Assembly: GCA_035530375.1 (NCBI GenBank)
Contig: DATKUY010000005.1
Coordinates: 54,616-118,615 of the forward strand
From: Sulfuricella sp035530375
GTDB taxonomy: Bacteria; Pseudomonadota; Gammaproteobacteria; Burkholderiales; Sulfuricellaceae
DNA length: 64,000 nucleotides
Direction: 5' to 3'
The number at the start of each line of letters is the position of its first letter. Position 1 is the first letter of the stretch. Below the pieces are notes generated by a model that searched no databases, was not told the DNA's origin, and saw only the letters and a list, made by a program, of their open reading frames with translations. This document shows positions 39,511 through 48,681 of this stretch, piece by piece. A program made the translations under genes and the position numbers.

Positions 39511-40749
39511 TCAAAAATTCCCTTGAAACCAACTCGCCATCCGGTTGAATATCTGCTTCAGCGAACCGTTCTGCATCGTAGCCAGGTGATGGCGCTGATG
39601 CTGATCCATGCCCGCGAGCAGCAGCCCGACGCCGGTTGCAAAGCGCGGATTGCGCACCACCTCGGCCAGACCGCCCACATACTGCGGCATCCCCAGACGC
39701 ACCGGCATGTGGAAAACTTCCTCGCCCAGTTCTGCCATGCCCTCCATGGCGCTGCTGCCGCCGGTGATGACGATGCCGGATGAGAGCAGCTCTTCGAAGC
39801 CGCTGCGGCGCAGTTCCGCCTGCACCAGGCTGTAAAGCTCCTCCACCCGCGGCTCGATCACTTCGGCCAGGGTCTGGCGCGACAACTGGCGCGCCGGACG
39901 GTCGCCCACGCCAGCCACCTCGATCATTTCCTGGGAATTGGCCAACTGGCGCAGCGCGCAACCGTATTTCATTTTCAAATCCTCGGCATCCGCCGTCGGC
40001 GTCCTGAGCGCCATGGCGACGTCGTTGGTGATCTGGTCCCCCGCAATCGGGATCACCGAGGTATGGCGGATCGCCCCGCCGGTGAACACCGCGATATCGG
40101 TGGTGCCGCCGCCGATATCGACCAGGCATACGCCGAGATCCTTCTCGTCCTCCGACAGCACCGCCATGCTGGATGCCAGCGGCTGCAGGATCAGGTCGCG
40201 CACTTCCAGGCCGCAGCGACGCACGCACTTGATGATGTTCTGCGCCGCGCTGATCGCCCCGGTGACGATATGCACCTTGACCTCCAGCTTCACCCCGCTC
40301 ATGCCGAGCGGTTCGCGCACGTCTTCCTGGCCGTCGATGATGAATTCCTGGGTCAGGATGTGCAGCACCTGCTGGTCGGTCGGGATGATCACCGCGCGCG
40401 CGGTCTCTATCACCCGGTCGACGTCGGTCTGGCTTACCTCCTTGTCCTTGATCGCCACCATGCCATGGGAGTTGATGCTCCTGATATGGCTGCCGGCAAT
40501 ACCCGTGTAAACCTCGCGGATCTTGCAATCGGCCATCAGTTCGGCCTCCTCCAGCGCGCGCTGGATGGCGTTGACGGTGGACTCGATGTTGACCACCACG
40601 CCTTTCTTCAAGCCGCGCGACGGCGTCTGGCCCATGCCGATGATCTCCAGCCGGCCTTCCGGCAGGATTTCGGCGACGATGGCGACGATTTTCGAAGTGC
40701 CGATGTCCAGGCCCACGATCAGATTTTTTTGCTCTTTGGTCTTGCTCAT
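39511..40749 (-). CDS. ftsA: Cell division protein FtsA
   Basis: The actin-like ATPase that tethers FtsZ to the membrane. The 412-residue protein has the phosphate-1 loop GLDIGTSKIVAIV, the 1C domain (VYTGIAGSHIRSINSHGMVAI), LVDIGGGTTD, and SGIVITGG. The C-terminal NRMASWFQGNF is the amphipathic membrane-targeting helix. It lies 15 bases after ftsQ. Confidence 0.97.
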   Translation of the reverse strand: MSKTKEQKNLIVGLDIGTSKIVAIVAEILPEGRLEIIGMGQTPSRGLKKGVVVNIESTVNAIQRALEEAELMADCKIREVYTGIAGSHIRSINSHGMVAIKDKEVSQTDVDRVIETARAVIIPTDQQVLHILTQEFIIDGQEDVREPLGMSGVKLEVKVHIVTGAISAAQNIIKCVRRCGLEVRDLILQPLASSMAVLSEDEKDLGVCLVDIGGGTTDIAVFTGGAIRHTSVIPIAGDQITNDVAMALRTPTADAEDLKMKYGCALRQLANSQEMIEVAGVGDRPARQLSRQTLAEVIEPRVEELYSLVQAELRRSGFEELLSSGIVITGGSSAMEGMAELGEEVFHMPVRLGMPQYVGGLAEVVRNPRFATGVGLLLAGMDQHQRHHLATMQNGSLKQIFNRMASWFQGNF

Positions 40750-40764
40750 CCCCTATCTCCCTTG

Positions 40765-41562
40765 TCAGGTGGCAGCGGCCAGATAACCGGCATCACGGCG
40801 CCACCCGATTTTCTTCCTCAAGCTTTCCCGTCCTGTCCTTCCCCCCGGCTGCGCCTTCTTCTCCCCGATCTCCGTGTAGTGCACCGCGAAACCGTTGGGA
40901 TAGCGCAAATCCGCATAGCTCGCCGGCTGCGCCAGCTTTGCCAGAGTTTGCTCGTACACCCCGGCAAATTTCTCCAGGCGCTCAAGCACCTTGTCCCGGC
41001 CCAGCTCCAGCACCAGGCCGGTATTCAGGCTGACTTGCAACGCACGCCGGTCGGACAGACTCATGCGTACCGGCCGCAGATTGAGCGGCTTAAGCATGCG
41101 GCAGAATTCTTCATAATTCCACGTCATATCCTTGACGGCATCCTCCGGGCCGCTGAACTCCGGCAGCACGGCATTCGATGCCGCCCTGAACAGTTCTCCC
41201 CGTGTATTGACCAGCGCCGAACTGCCCCAGCGCGCCAGCGCCACATGCTCCTCGATCGCCACTTCCAGTTTGTCGGGCCAGCGCCGCCGCACGTTCACGT
41301 TGCGCACCCAGGGCAGTTTCTCGAACGCGGCACGGGTGCGGTTGAGATCGAGGGTAAAAAAATTCCCTTTCATTTCACGTGTCACGATGAACTGCACCTG
41401 CTCACGATTAACGTGCTGCAAGTCGCCCTTGACGTCCACCCTGCGCAGCGGGAACACCGGCAGGTGCACCACCAGGAACAGAATGGCATAGAGCAACAGC
41501 ACTCCCGCCAGGGCATAAAGCATGTTTGCCAGCCACAAAGTCATTTGTGTTTTATCCCACAC
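40765..41562 (-). CDS. ftsQ: Cell division protein FtsQ
   Basis: A 265-residue bitopic membrane protein. One membrane segment (about 10-30) precedes the POTRA domain (FPLRRVDVKGDLQHVNREQV) and the beta domain (WVRNVNVRRRWPDKLEVAIEEH). FtsQ connects the early and late divisome through FtsB and FtsL. It sits between ddl and ftsA as in most proteobacteria. Confidence 0.95.
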   Translation of the reverse strand: MWDKTQMTLWLANMLYALAGVLLLYAILFLVVHLPVFPLRRVDVKGDLQHVNREQVQFIVTREMKGNFFTLDLNRTRAAFEKLPWVRNVNVRRRWPDKLEVAIEEHVALARWGSSALVNTRGELFRAASNAVLPEFSGPEDAVKDMTWNYEEFCRMLKPLNLRPVRMSLSDRRALQVSLNTGLVLELGRDKVLERLEKFAGVYEQTLAKLAQPASYADLRYPNGFAVHYTEIGEKKAQPGGRTGRESLRKKIGWRRDAGYLAAAT

Positions 41563-41607
41563 AATTCAGTTCCAGATTGAATACCGAGTCCCCTGAATTC
41601 ATGGCAT

Positions 41608-42525
41608 TCATTCCGCATCCGCCAGTTCAAGAACTCTTATTACCAAATCGTCAAAGCTCAACCCCGCTGCCCGAGCCGCCATCGGCACCAGACTGTGGTC
41701 GGTCATGCCGGGCGAGGTATTGGCTTCCAGCACATACGCGTTGCCCGCCGTATCGCGCAGGAAATCAACCCGCCCCCATCCCTGCCCGCCGATCACCGCG
41801 AACGCCCGCTTTGCCAGGCGCTGGATTTCGGACTCCTGCTCCGCCGCCAGCCCGCACGGGCAAAGATAACGGGTGTCATCGCGCAGATATTTCGCTTCGT
41901 AATCGTAGAATTCGGTGGCCGGTTCTATCTTGATCACCGGCAACGCCTCGCCGCCGAGAATTGCAGCGGTGTATTCGCCGCCCCCGACGAATTGTTCGGC
42001 GATCACCAGATCGTCGTAATGCGCTGCGGCCTCGTAGGCTGCACTCAATTCAGCCACCGTTTTCACCTTGCTGATGCCGACGCTGGAACCCTCATTGGCC
42101 GGCTTGACGAACAGCGGCAGACCGAGATGTGCGGCGACCGCCGCGAAATCGCTGCCGGCGTCAACCAGTTCAAAGGCTGGCACCGGCAGCCCAGCCGCCT
42201 GCCACACCAGCTTGCTGCGCCACTTGTCCATCGCCAGGGCGGAGGCCAGCACGCCGCTGCCGGTATAGGGCATGCCCAGCATTCCCAGCGCCCCTTGTAT
42301 CGTGCCGTCCTCGCCTTGGCCGCCATGCAGGGCGATGAAGACGCGCTCGAAGCCATCGCGCTTCAACTCCGCCAACTCACGCTCGGCCGGATCGAACGGA
42401 TGGGCGTCAACGCCGCGGCGTTTGAGCGCGGCCAGCACCGCATTGCCGCTCTTCAGCGATACCTCGCGCTCGGCGGATTTCCCGCCCAGCAGCACCGCAA
42501 CTTTGCCGAAATCGTGTGTTTGCAT
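41608..42525 (-). CDS. ddl: D-alanine--D-alanine ligase
   Basis: A 305-residue ATP-grasp ligase forming the D-Ala-D-Ala dipeptide used by MurF. Hallmarks are VLLGGKSAEREVSLKSG, ALHGGQGEDGTIQG, LFVKPANEGSSVGISKV, GWGRVDFLRD and EANTSPGMTDHSLVP. It is separated from murB by a 94-base gap that contains a paired inverted repeat, the only sizeable break in this half of the dcw cluster. Confidence 0.97.
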   Translation of the reverse strand: MQTHDFGKVAVLLGGKSAEREVSLKSGNAVLAALKRRGVDAHPFDPAERELAELKRDGFERVFIALHGGQGEDGTIQGALGMLGMPYTGSGVLASALAMDKWRSKLVWQAAGLPVPAFELVDAGSDFAAVAAHLGLPLFVKPANEGSSVGISKVKTVAELSAAYEAAAHYDDLVIAEQFVGGGEYTAAILGGEALPVIKIEPATEFYDYEAKYLRDDTRYLCPCGLAAEQESEIQRLAKRAFAVIGGQGWGRVDFLRDTAGNAYVLEANTSPGMTDHSLVPMAARAAGLSFDDLVIRVLELADAE

Positions 42526-42545
42526 TATTCGAAAACCTTTTCTTC

Positions 42546-42612
42546 ACCGCAAAGGACGCGGCGGAAACCCCTTGCCTTGCTTTTCTTTGCGTTACTTCGC
42601 GTCCTTTGTGGT
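42546..42612. repeat. Paired inverted repeat between murB and ddl
   Basis: ACCGCAAAGGACGCG (42546-42560) is matched by the inverted CTTCGCGTCCTTTGTGGT (42595-42612), with one mismatch in the shared core. It belongs to the family at 11935-12055, but the arms are only 34 bases apart. Confidence 0.85.
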
Positions 42613-42619
42613 AAAAACA

Positions 42620-43573
42620 TTATTTCGCTTCCCCAATAACCCGCACTTCCGTGACCAGTTCCACGCCGTGCCGCTCCTTGACCGTCTGCCTTACCTTGTC
42701 GATCAGCGCCTCGATGTCCGCTGCCGTCGCCGTGCCGGTATTGACGATAAAATTGGCGTGCCTGGGCGACACCATCGCACCGCCGATCGTCGCGCCCTTC
42801 AGTCCGCAGGCTTCAATCAAGCGAGCGGCATGATCACCCGGCGGATTGCGGAATACCGAACCGGCATTGGGCGTGCCGATCGGCTGGCTGGCCACCCGCT
42901 TTTCCAGCATTCCCTTGATCTTTTTCCGGGAAGCCGCACCGTCGCCGCGATTGAAGGCGAACCATGCGGCGACAAACCATTCGCCGCTTATCCCCGCCTT
43001 GAGCGTCGCATGGCGATAGCCGATATCGAAATCCCGCGGCGTGCGACGGCGCAGTTCGCCGAAGCAGTCGATGGTCAGCGCCGCGGTCACATATTGCCAG
43101 GTTTCGGCGCCGTAGCAGCCCGCATTCATCGCCAGCGCGCCGCCCACCGTGCCGGGTATACCGGCAAGAAACTCCGCCCCCTCGAAGCCGTTCAACGCCG
43201 AGAAGCGTGCGACCTTCGGACTCGCCACACCGGCTTCGGCATAAATACCGGCCGCCGTGCCCTTCTGGTCATGCCACAGCGCAATCTGGTTAAGCGCGCT
43301 GTGCAGCAGCACCACCGTGCCGCGCACCCCGCCGTCGCGCACCAGCAGGTTGCTGCCCAGCCCGGTGAAGTACACCGGCTCATCCGCCGCCAACCCTCGC
43401 AGAAACTGTGCCAGATCGGCGATATCGGCCGGAATATAGAAATGCTCCGCCGGGCCGCCGACATGCCAACTGGTGTGCCGGTTCATCGGCTCGTTGAACT
43501 TCATCACCCCGCGCAGTCGCTGGGGCGCAAGCGCCAATGCCATATTCATTTTTTCGATCTCCTCAAGATTCAC
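42620..43573 (-). CDS. murB: UDP-N-acetylenolpyruvoylglucosamine reductase
   Basis: The FAD/NADPH enzyme that completes UDP-MurNAc. The 317-residue protein has NRHTSWHVGGPAEHFY, GLGSNLLVRDGGVRG, GIPGTVGGALAMNAGCYG and GSVFRNPPGDHAARLIE (active-site Ser and the C-terminal catalytic region). A short form without the extra loop of E. coli type is suggested by the sequence around the third domain. Its ATG overlaps the murC stop (ATGA). Confidence 0.96.
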   Translation of the reverse strand: MNLEEIEKMNMALALAPQRLRGVMKFNEPMNRHTSWHVGGPAEHFYIPADIADLAQFLRGLAADEPVYFTGLGSNLLVRDGGVRGTVVLLHSALNQIALWHDQKGTAAGIYAEAGVASPKVARFSALNGFEGAEFLAGIPGTVGGALAMNAGCYGAETWQYVTAALTIDCFGELRRRTPRDFDIGYRHATLKAGISGEWFVAAWFAFNRGDGAASRKKIKGMLEKRVASQPIGTPNAGSVFRNPPGDHAARLIEACGLKGATIGGAMVSPRHANFIVNTGTATAADIEALIDKVRQTVKERHGVELVTEVRVIGEAK

Positions 43574-44958
43574 GCCCCGCCCCGCACCAACTGACCGGGT
43601 ATCTGGCCGATCGAACCGGCCCCCATGGTCAGCACCACATCGCCATCCCGCGCCGCGCCCAGTATCGCCTGCGGCAATTCCGCCAGCGTCTCGACAAAAA
43701 TCGGCTCGACCTTGCCCGCAACACGAATGGCACGCGCCAATGCCCGTCCATCGGCGGCCACGATCGGCGCTTCTCCCGCCGGATATACCTCGGTCAGAAG
43801 CAATGCATCGACAGAGGACAGCACCCTGACGAAATCCTCGAACAAATCCCTGGTCCGGGTAAACCGGTGCGGCTGGAACGCCAGCACCAGCCGCCTGCCG
43901 GGGAAAGCGCCGCGCGCAGCCGCCAGGGTTGCCGCCATTTCCACCGGGTGATGCCCGTAATCGTCGACCAGCGTGAAACCGCCGCCATCCGGCAGCGCCA
44001 CCTCGCCATAACGCTCGAAGCGCCGCCCGACTCCGCCGAACTCGGCCAGCCCCTTGATGATGGCCTCATCCGGCGCGCCCACCTCCATCGCCACCGCGAT
44101 TGCCGCCAGTGCATTCAGCACGTTGTGCTGGCCGGGCAGGTTGAGCGCGACATCCAGTTCCGGCATGCCGGCGCGCTGCACCCTGAAACCCATACGGCCA
44201 CCGCTGTGGCTGACGTCCACGCCACGCACCTGCGCGCCCTCCTCCAGCCCGTAGGTAGTGACCGACTTGGTGATGCGCGGCATGATCTCGCGCACATTGG
44301 CATCGTCCGAACACAACACCGCCATGCCATAAAACGGCAAGCGCTGGATGAAATCGACGAAGGCCTGCTTCAGCCGGCCGAAATCGTGGCCGTAGGTTTC
44401 CATGTGGTCGGCGTCGATATTGGTCACCACCGCCATGACCGGCATCAGGTAGAGGAAGGAGGCATCGGATTCGTCCGCCTCGGCGACGATGAATTCCCCC
44501 TGTCCCAGCCGCGCATTGGCACCGGCCGCCTCCAGCTTGCCGCCGATGACGAAGGTCGGGTCCATGCCCGCCTCGCCGAGAATGCTGGCGATCAGCGAAG
44601 TGGTGGTGGTCTTGCCATGCGTGCCGGCCACGGCAATGCCCTGCCTGAAGCGCATCAATTCCGCCAGCATCATGGCGCGCGGCACCACCGGAATATTGCG
44701 CTGCCGCGCCGCCACAACCTCAGGGTTATCTTCCTTGACCGCAGTGGACACCACTACCACATCGGCGCGTTCCAGATTTGCGGTGGCATGACCGTGATAC
44801 ACCTGCGCACCAAGGCTCTTCAGCCGGCGCGTAACGGCGTTATCGCCCAGGTCGGAGCCGCTCACCTCATAGCCCAGGTTGAGCAGCACCTCGGCAATGC
44901 CGCTCATGCCGACGCCGCCGATGCCCACGAAATGAACGTGTTTGACTTTATGTTTCAT
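43570..44958 (-). CDS. murC: UDP-N-acetylmuramate--L-alanine ligase
   Basis: Adds the first amino acid of the stem peptide. The 462-residue protein begins MKHKVKHVHFVGIGGVGMSG, followed by SGSDLG, the Walker A-type AGTHGKTTTTS, EADESDASF and DDYGHHPVE, all typical of MurC. The ATG at 44958 overlaps the murG TGA, which decides the start. Downstream it overlaps murB by four bases. Confidence 0.97.
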   Translation of the reverse strand: MKHKVKHVHFVGIGGVGMSGIAEVLLNLGYEVSGSDLGDNAVTRRLKSLGAQVYHGHATANLERADVVVVSTAVKEDNPEVVAARQRNIPVVPRAMMLAELMRFRQGIAVAGTHGKTTTTSLIASILGEAGMDPTFVIGGKLEAAGANARLGQGEFIVAEADESDASFLYLMPVMAVVTNIDADHMETYGHDFGRLKQAFVDFIQRLPFYGMAVLCSDDANVREIMPRITKSVTTYGLEEGAQVRGVDVSHSGGRMGFRVQRAGMPELDVALNLPGQHNVLNALAAIAVAMEVGAPDEAIIKGLAEFGGVGRRFERYGEVALPDGGGFTLVDDYGHHPVEMAATLAAARGAFPGRRLVLAFQPHRFTRTRDLFEDFVRVLSSVDALLLTEVYPAGEAPIVAADGRALARAIRVAGKVEPIFVETLAELPQAILGAARDGDVVLTMGAGSIGQIPGQLVRGGA

Positions 44959-46052
44959 CCTGCCAACTCCATGCATGCCTGCGCCACGGTCGCGGTTGCT
45001 TCCGGCTTGGCCAGTTTTCTTGCCGCTTGCGCCATCGCCAACAGTTTTTCGCGGCTGAAGCCCGTTAACAAATCGGCCAGCGCCGCCGGGGTCAGATCCC
45101 GTTGCGGCAGCAACACCGCCGCGCCGTTTTCGCTCAGAAAGCGGGCATTGCCGGTCTGGTGATCGTCCACCGCATGGGGGTAAGGCACCAGCACGCTGGC
45201 GACGCCAGCCGAGGTGATTTCAGCCAGGGTGAGCGCGCCGGCGCGGCATACGATCACATCGCACCAGGCATACATCCCGCCCATGTCGTCGATGAAAGCG
45301 CGGGCATCGACGGCAACCCCGGCAGCCGCGTAATTGGCCTTGAGTTTTTCCAGATTCTTCGCGCCGGACTGGTGCACCACTTCCGGCCGCACCGCTTCGG
45401 GAATCAGCGCCAGCGCCTGCGGCACCGCCTCGTTGAGCGCCGCCGCTCCCAGGCTGCCGCCCACCACCAGAATGCGCAGATTGCCCCGGCGCCCGGCAAG
45501 GCGCTGTTCCGGCGCGGCCAGATTTGCGATGTCGGTGCGCACCGGATTGCCGCACCAGACCATGGCCGGGCCGGAGCAACCGATCGGCTTGTCGCCCGCG
45601 TTGTTGAATGCGGATGGAAAGGCCACCAGCACCCGATCGGCAAGGCAGGCCAGCACCCGGTTGGTCAGCCCCGCCACCGAGTTCTGTTCATGAATTGCCA
45701 GCGGCTTGCCCAGCAGGGAAGCCATCAGTCCGCCCGGGAAGGCGGTAAAGCCGCCCATGCCGAGCACCACGTCGGGACGAAAGCGGAAAATCGCCGCCGC
45801 GCTCTGCCACATTGCCAACAACAGCATGAACGGCAACGCAGCCCAGCGCAGCGCGCCCTTGCCGCGCATACCGGCAAACTTGACCCAGGCCATTTCATAG
45901 CCTTTTTCCGGCACCAGTCTTGCCTCCATGCCGGCGCGGGTGCCCAGCCAAACCACTTTCCAGTCTTTCAGACGCAAGCAGTCGGCCACGGCCAGCGCCG
46001 GAAACACATGTCCGCCGGTGCCGCCCGCCATGATCAGGATGGTGCGGCTCAT
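44955..46052 (-). CDS. murG: UDP-N-acetylglucosamine transferase MurG
   Basis: The GT-B glycosyltransferase that converts lipid I to lipid II at the inner membrane face. The 365-residue protein starts MSRTILIMAGGTGGHVFPAL (GTGGH motif) and contains GMGGFTAFPGG, IHEQNSVAGLTNR, VVGGSLGAAALNE and CRAGALTLAEI. The frame stays open far upstream, but those codons overlap ftsW; ATG 46052 overlaps the ftsW TGA and gives the normal length. Confidence 0.97.
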   Translation of the reverse strand: MSRTILIMAGGTGGHVFPALAVADCLRLKDWKVVWLGTRAGMEARLVPEKGYEMAWVKFAGMRGKGALRWAALPFMLLLAMWQSAAAIFRFRPDVVLGMGGFTAFPGGLMASLLGKPLAIHEQNSVAGLTNRVLACLADRVLVAFPSAFNNAGDKPIGCSGPAMVWCGNPVRTDIANLAAPEQRLAGRRGNLRILVVGGSLGAAALNEAVPQALALIPEAVRPEVVHQSGAKNLEKLKANYAAAGVAVDARAFIDDMGGMYAWCDVIVCRAGALTLAEITSAGVASVLVPYPHAVDDHQTGNARFLSENGAAVLLPQRDLTPAALADLLTGFSREKLLAMAQAARKLAKPEATATVAQACMELAG

Positions 46053-47212
46053 ACCGAATATCCTTTCATGACCTGTCTGCTCTCCCAATCGATCCTGAGC
46101 AGCATGCCGATCGCCGCGCAGTTGGCGGCGATGCCGCTGCCGCCGAAGGAGAGCAGGGGCAAGGTCAGTCCCTTGGTGGGCAGCAGACCCATGTTCACGC
46201 CCATGTTGATGATCGCCTGCACGGAAAGCCAGACGCCGATGCCATAAGCCACCAGCGCTGCAAAATGGCGGTCGATCACGGCCGCCTGACGGCCGATGGC
46301 GAAGGCGCGCATGGTCAACCAGGCAAACAGCAGGATCACCACGGAGACGCCGGCGAAGCCCAGTTCCTCGGCGATCACCGCGAGCAGGAAGTCGGTGTGT
46401 GCTTCCGGCAAATAAAACATTTTTTCGATGCTTGCCCCCAGACCCACGCCGTACCATTCGCCGCGACCGAAGGCGATCAGCGCATGGGAAAGCTGATAGC
46501 CCTTGCCGAAGGGGTCGGACCAGGGGTCCATGAAACCGATGATGCGCTGCATCCGGTATGGCGAGATCCAGATCAGCATCAGGAAGCCCGCCACCAGCAT
46601 GGCGATCAGGCCGGCAAACAAACGCCAGTTCATGCCGCCGAGGAACAGGATTGCCATGGCGATGCTGGTAATCACCGCGAAGGCGCCGAAATCCGGTTCG
46701 CGCAACAGCAATCCGCCGACCAGCAGCATTACTATCAGCATCGGCATGAAACCTTTCTTGACGTTGTCCATGTAGGCCGCCTTGCGCACCGTGTAATCGG
46801 CGGCATACAGCACTGCAAACAGCTTCATGAATTCGGACGGCTGCAGGTTGACCACGAACAGCGACAGCCAGCGCCTGCTGCCGTTGACCTCGCGACCGAT
46901 GCCGGGAATCAGCACCAGCGCCAGCAGCACCAGGCCGGAAAGAAACAGATAGGGCGCGATTTCCTGCAATACCTTGTTCGGTACCTGGAAAGTGAACAGG
47001 CCGAGCATGACGCCAACCACGAGGAAAACGGCCTGGCGCACCAGGTAATAGGTCTCCTGATAGCCGGTATGCCGGTCCGCCGCGGCGATGGCAATCGAAG
47101 CTGAATACACCATCACCAGCCCGAAGCCGAGCAGCAGGATGACCAGCCACAGCAGGGTGCGGTCATAATCGGGCCTGGCGTGCTGGACAGCCACCGGAGA
47201 ATAGGGATTCAT
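46049..47212 (-). CDS. ftsW: Septal peptidoglycan polymerase FtsW (SEDS family)
   Basis: A 387-residue protein with about ten membrane segments. SEDS signatures include GIGREVNGSRRWL, LQPSEFMKLF, LREPDFGA, the RMQRIIGFMDPW...GKGYQLSHALIAFGRGEWYGVGLG stretch and LPEAHTDFLLAVIAEE. With FtsI it polymerises septal glycan. It overlaps murD upstream and murG downstream by four bases each. Confidence 0.97.
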   Translation of the reverse strand: MNPYSPVAVQHARPDYDRTLLWLVILLLGFGLVMVYSASIAIAAADRHTGYQETYYLVRQAVFLVVGVMLGLFTFQVPNKVLQEIAPYLFLSGLVLLALVLIPGIGREVNGSRRWLSLFVVNLQPSEFMKLFAVLYAADYTVRKAAYMDNVKKGFMPMLIVMLLVGGLLLREPDFGAFAVITSIAMAILFLGGMNWRLFAGLIAMLVAGFLMLIWISPYRMQRIIGFMDPWSDPFGKGYQLSHALIAFGRGEWYGVGLGASIEKMFYLPEAHTDFLLAVIAEELGFAGVSVVILLFAWLTMRAFAIGRQAAVIDRHFAALVAYGIGVWLSVQAIINMGVNMGLLPTKGLTLPLLSFGGSGIAANCAAIGMLLRIDWESRQVMKGYSV

Positions 47213-48591
47213 GCCTTCGCCTCCAGTTGCCTGACTGCGGCGATGAACACCTGGGCACGATGCTCGTAATTGCGGAACATGTCGAAACTGGCACAGGCCG
47301 GTGACAGCAACACGGCATCACCGGATTGCGCCTGTTCGAACCCGATCCGCACCGCCGCCCCCATGTCGATGGCGGCAAACAGCGGCACGCCGCATTCCGC
47401 CAGAGCTTCTCCGATTTTCGGGCCATCGCGCCCGACCAGCACTACCGCCCGGGCATGTTCTTCCACCGCCGGGCGCAGCGGACTGAAATCCTGATTTTTG
47501 CCATCGCCGCCGGCGATCAGCACTACTTTATGCGTCATGCCGTTCAGCGCTGCCACCGTGGCACCGACATTGGTGCCCTTGGAATCGTCGTAGAACTTCA
47601 CCCCTTTGATTTCCGCCACCAGTTCGACCCGATGGGCCAACCCCTTGAATCCGCGTAGCGCATCGAGCAGCGGGTGGAACGGCAGATCGATGGCGCGGCA
47701 CAGTGCCAGCGCCGCCAGCGCATTGGCGGCGTTGTGCAGCCCGGCGAGCGGCAGATCGGCCACGGCCATCAGCCGGTTCTCGCCCTGCGCCAGCCACAAC
47801 CCTCCTTCATCCGCCAGCAAACCCCAGTCCCCGGCCTTCGGCGGCGCGTCCAGGCCGAAGGTCGTCACCATGCGGCCCGGTTTCGCCATCGCCAGGCTGT
47901 AGCGGTCTTCACGATTCAGAACCTGGATACCGTTGCCGACAAAAATTCTTGCCTTCGCAGCCGCGTATTCATCCATGCCGGCGTAGCGATCCATGTGGTC
48001 TTCCGTCACATTGAGCACGGTCGCGGCTGCGGGATTGAGAGATAGCGTGGTTTCGAGCTGGAAGCTGGAAAGTTCGAGCACGAACACATCCGGCATTTCG
48101 CCGCGCTGCTCCAGGTCGGCCAGCGCATCCAGCACCGGCAGGCCGATATTGCCGGCCACCACGGTGCGCAGTCCGGCATTTTTACACATCGCACCGACCA
48201 TCTCGGTCACCGTGCTCTTGCCGTTGGATCCGGTAATTGCCAGAACCCGGGTATCGGGTGCAAAGTGCGGAGTCCCGAGTGCCCGAGCAAGCAGCTCGAT
48301 ATCGCCGACGACCGGCACGTTGCGCGCCACCGCCTGCGCGATGAACGGCTCGCGCAGGGAAACGCCGGGGCTGACGGCGAGCAGGTCGGCGTTGAGAAAT
48401 ACTTCTGCCCTGAATTTGCCGGTGAACAACGGCACGCCGGGCAACTCTGCCTGGAGGCGCGCAGCGTGCGGCGGCTTGTCGCGCGAATCGGCGACAGCCA
48501 CCACCGCGCCCTGCCTGTCCAGCCAGCGCGCCATGGAAAGCCCGGTATCCCCGAGGCCCACCACCAGAATGTTTTTGCCTTTAAGTTCCAT
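47209..48591 (-). CDS. murD: UDP-N-acetylmuramoylalanine--D-glutamate ligase
   Basis: A 460-residue Mur ligase that adds D-glutamate. It has the N-terminal NILVVGLGDTGLSMARWL, ITGSNGKSTVTEM (P-loop), LELSSFQLE, NVTEDHMDRY and YDDSKGTNVGA. The last motif, with VLIAGGDGKNQDF, is specific to MurD. A 90-base gap with a palindromic element separates it from mraY. Confidence 0.97.
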   Translation of the reverse strand: MELKGKNILVVGLGDTGLSMARWLDRQGAVVAVADSRDKPPHAARLQAELPGVPLFTGKFRAEVFLNADLLAVSPGVSLREPFIAQAVARNVPVVGDIELLARALGTPHFAPDTRVLAITGSNGKSTVTEMVGAMCKNAGLRTVVAGNIGLPVLDALADLEQRGEMPDVFVLELSSFQLETTLSLNPAAATVLNVTEDHMDRYAGMDEYAAAKARIFVGNGIQVLNREDRYSLAMAKPGRMVTTFGLDAPPKAGDWGLLADEGGLWLAQGENRLMAVADLPLAGLHNAANALAALALCRAIDLPFHPLLDALRGFKGLAHRVELVAEIKGVKFYDDSKGTNVGATVAALNGMTHKVVLIAGGDGKNQDFSPLRPAVEEHARAVVLVGRDGPKIGEALAECGVPLFAAIDMGAAVRIGFEQAQSGDAVLLSPACASFDMFRNYEHRAQVFIAAVRQLEAKA

Positions 48592-48601
48592 ATTCTTTTT
48601 A

Positions 48602-48670
48602 GTGATGAGTCATGTATGAGGGGTGATGAGCAAACCCTCCACCCATCACCCATTCCCCATTACTCATCAC
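48602..48670. repeat. Palindromic element between mraY and murD
   Basis: GTGATGAGT (48602-48610) is the reverse complement of ACTCATCAC (48662-48670). Inside, GGGGTGATGAG near 48620 faces CCCATCACCCATTCCCC near 48642-48658. It fills almost the whole 90-base gap in an otherwise overlapping gene run. Confidence 0.7.
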
Positions 48671-48681
48671 CCGCCAACCCC

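Noticed and set aside
39458..40528. Second minus-strand frame over ftsA
   Set aside because: Arg/Gly-rich product in a different frame from the real ftsA, which has all family motifs and coupled neighbours.
46053..47150. N-terminal extension of murG through ftsW
   Set aside because: The frame is open only because of GC bias; MurG of normal length starts at the ATG overlapping the ftsW stop.
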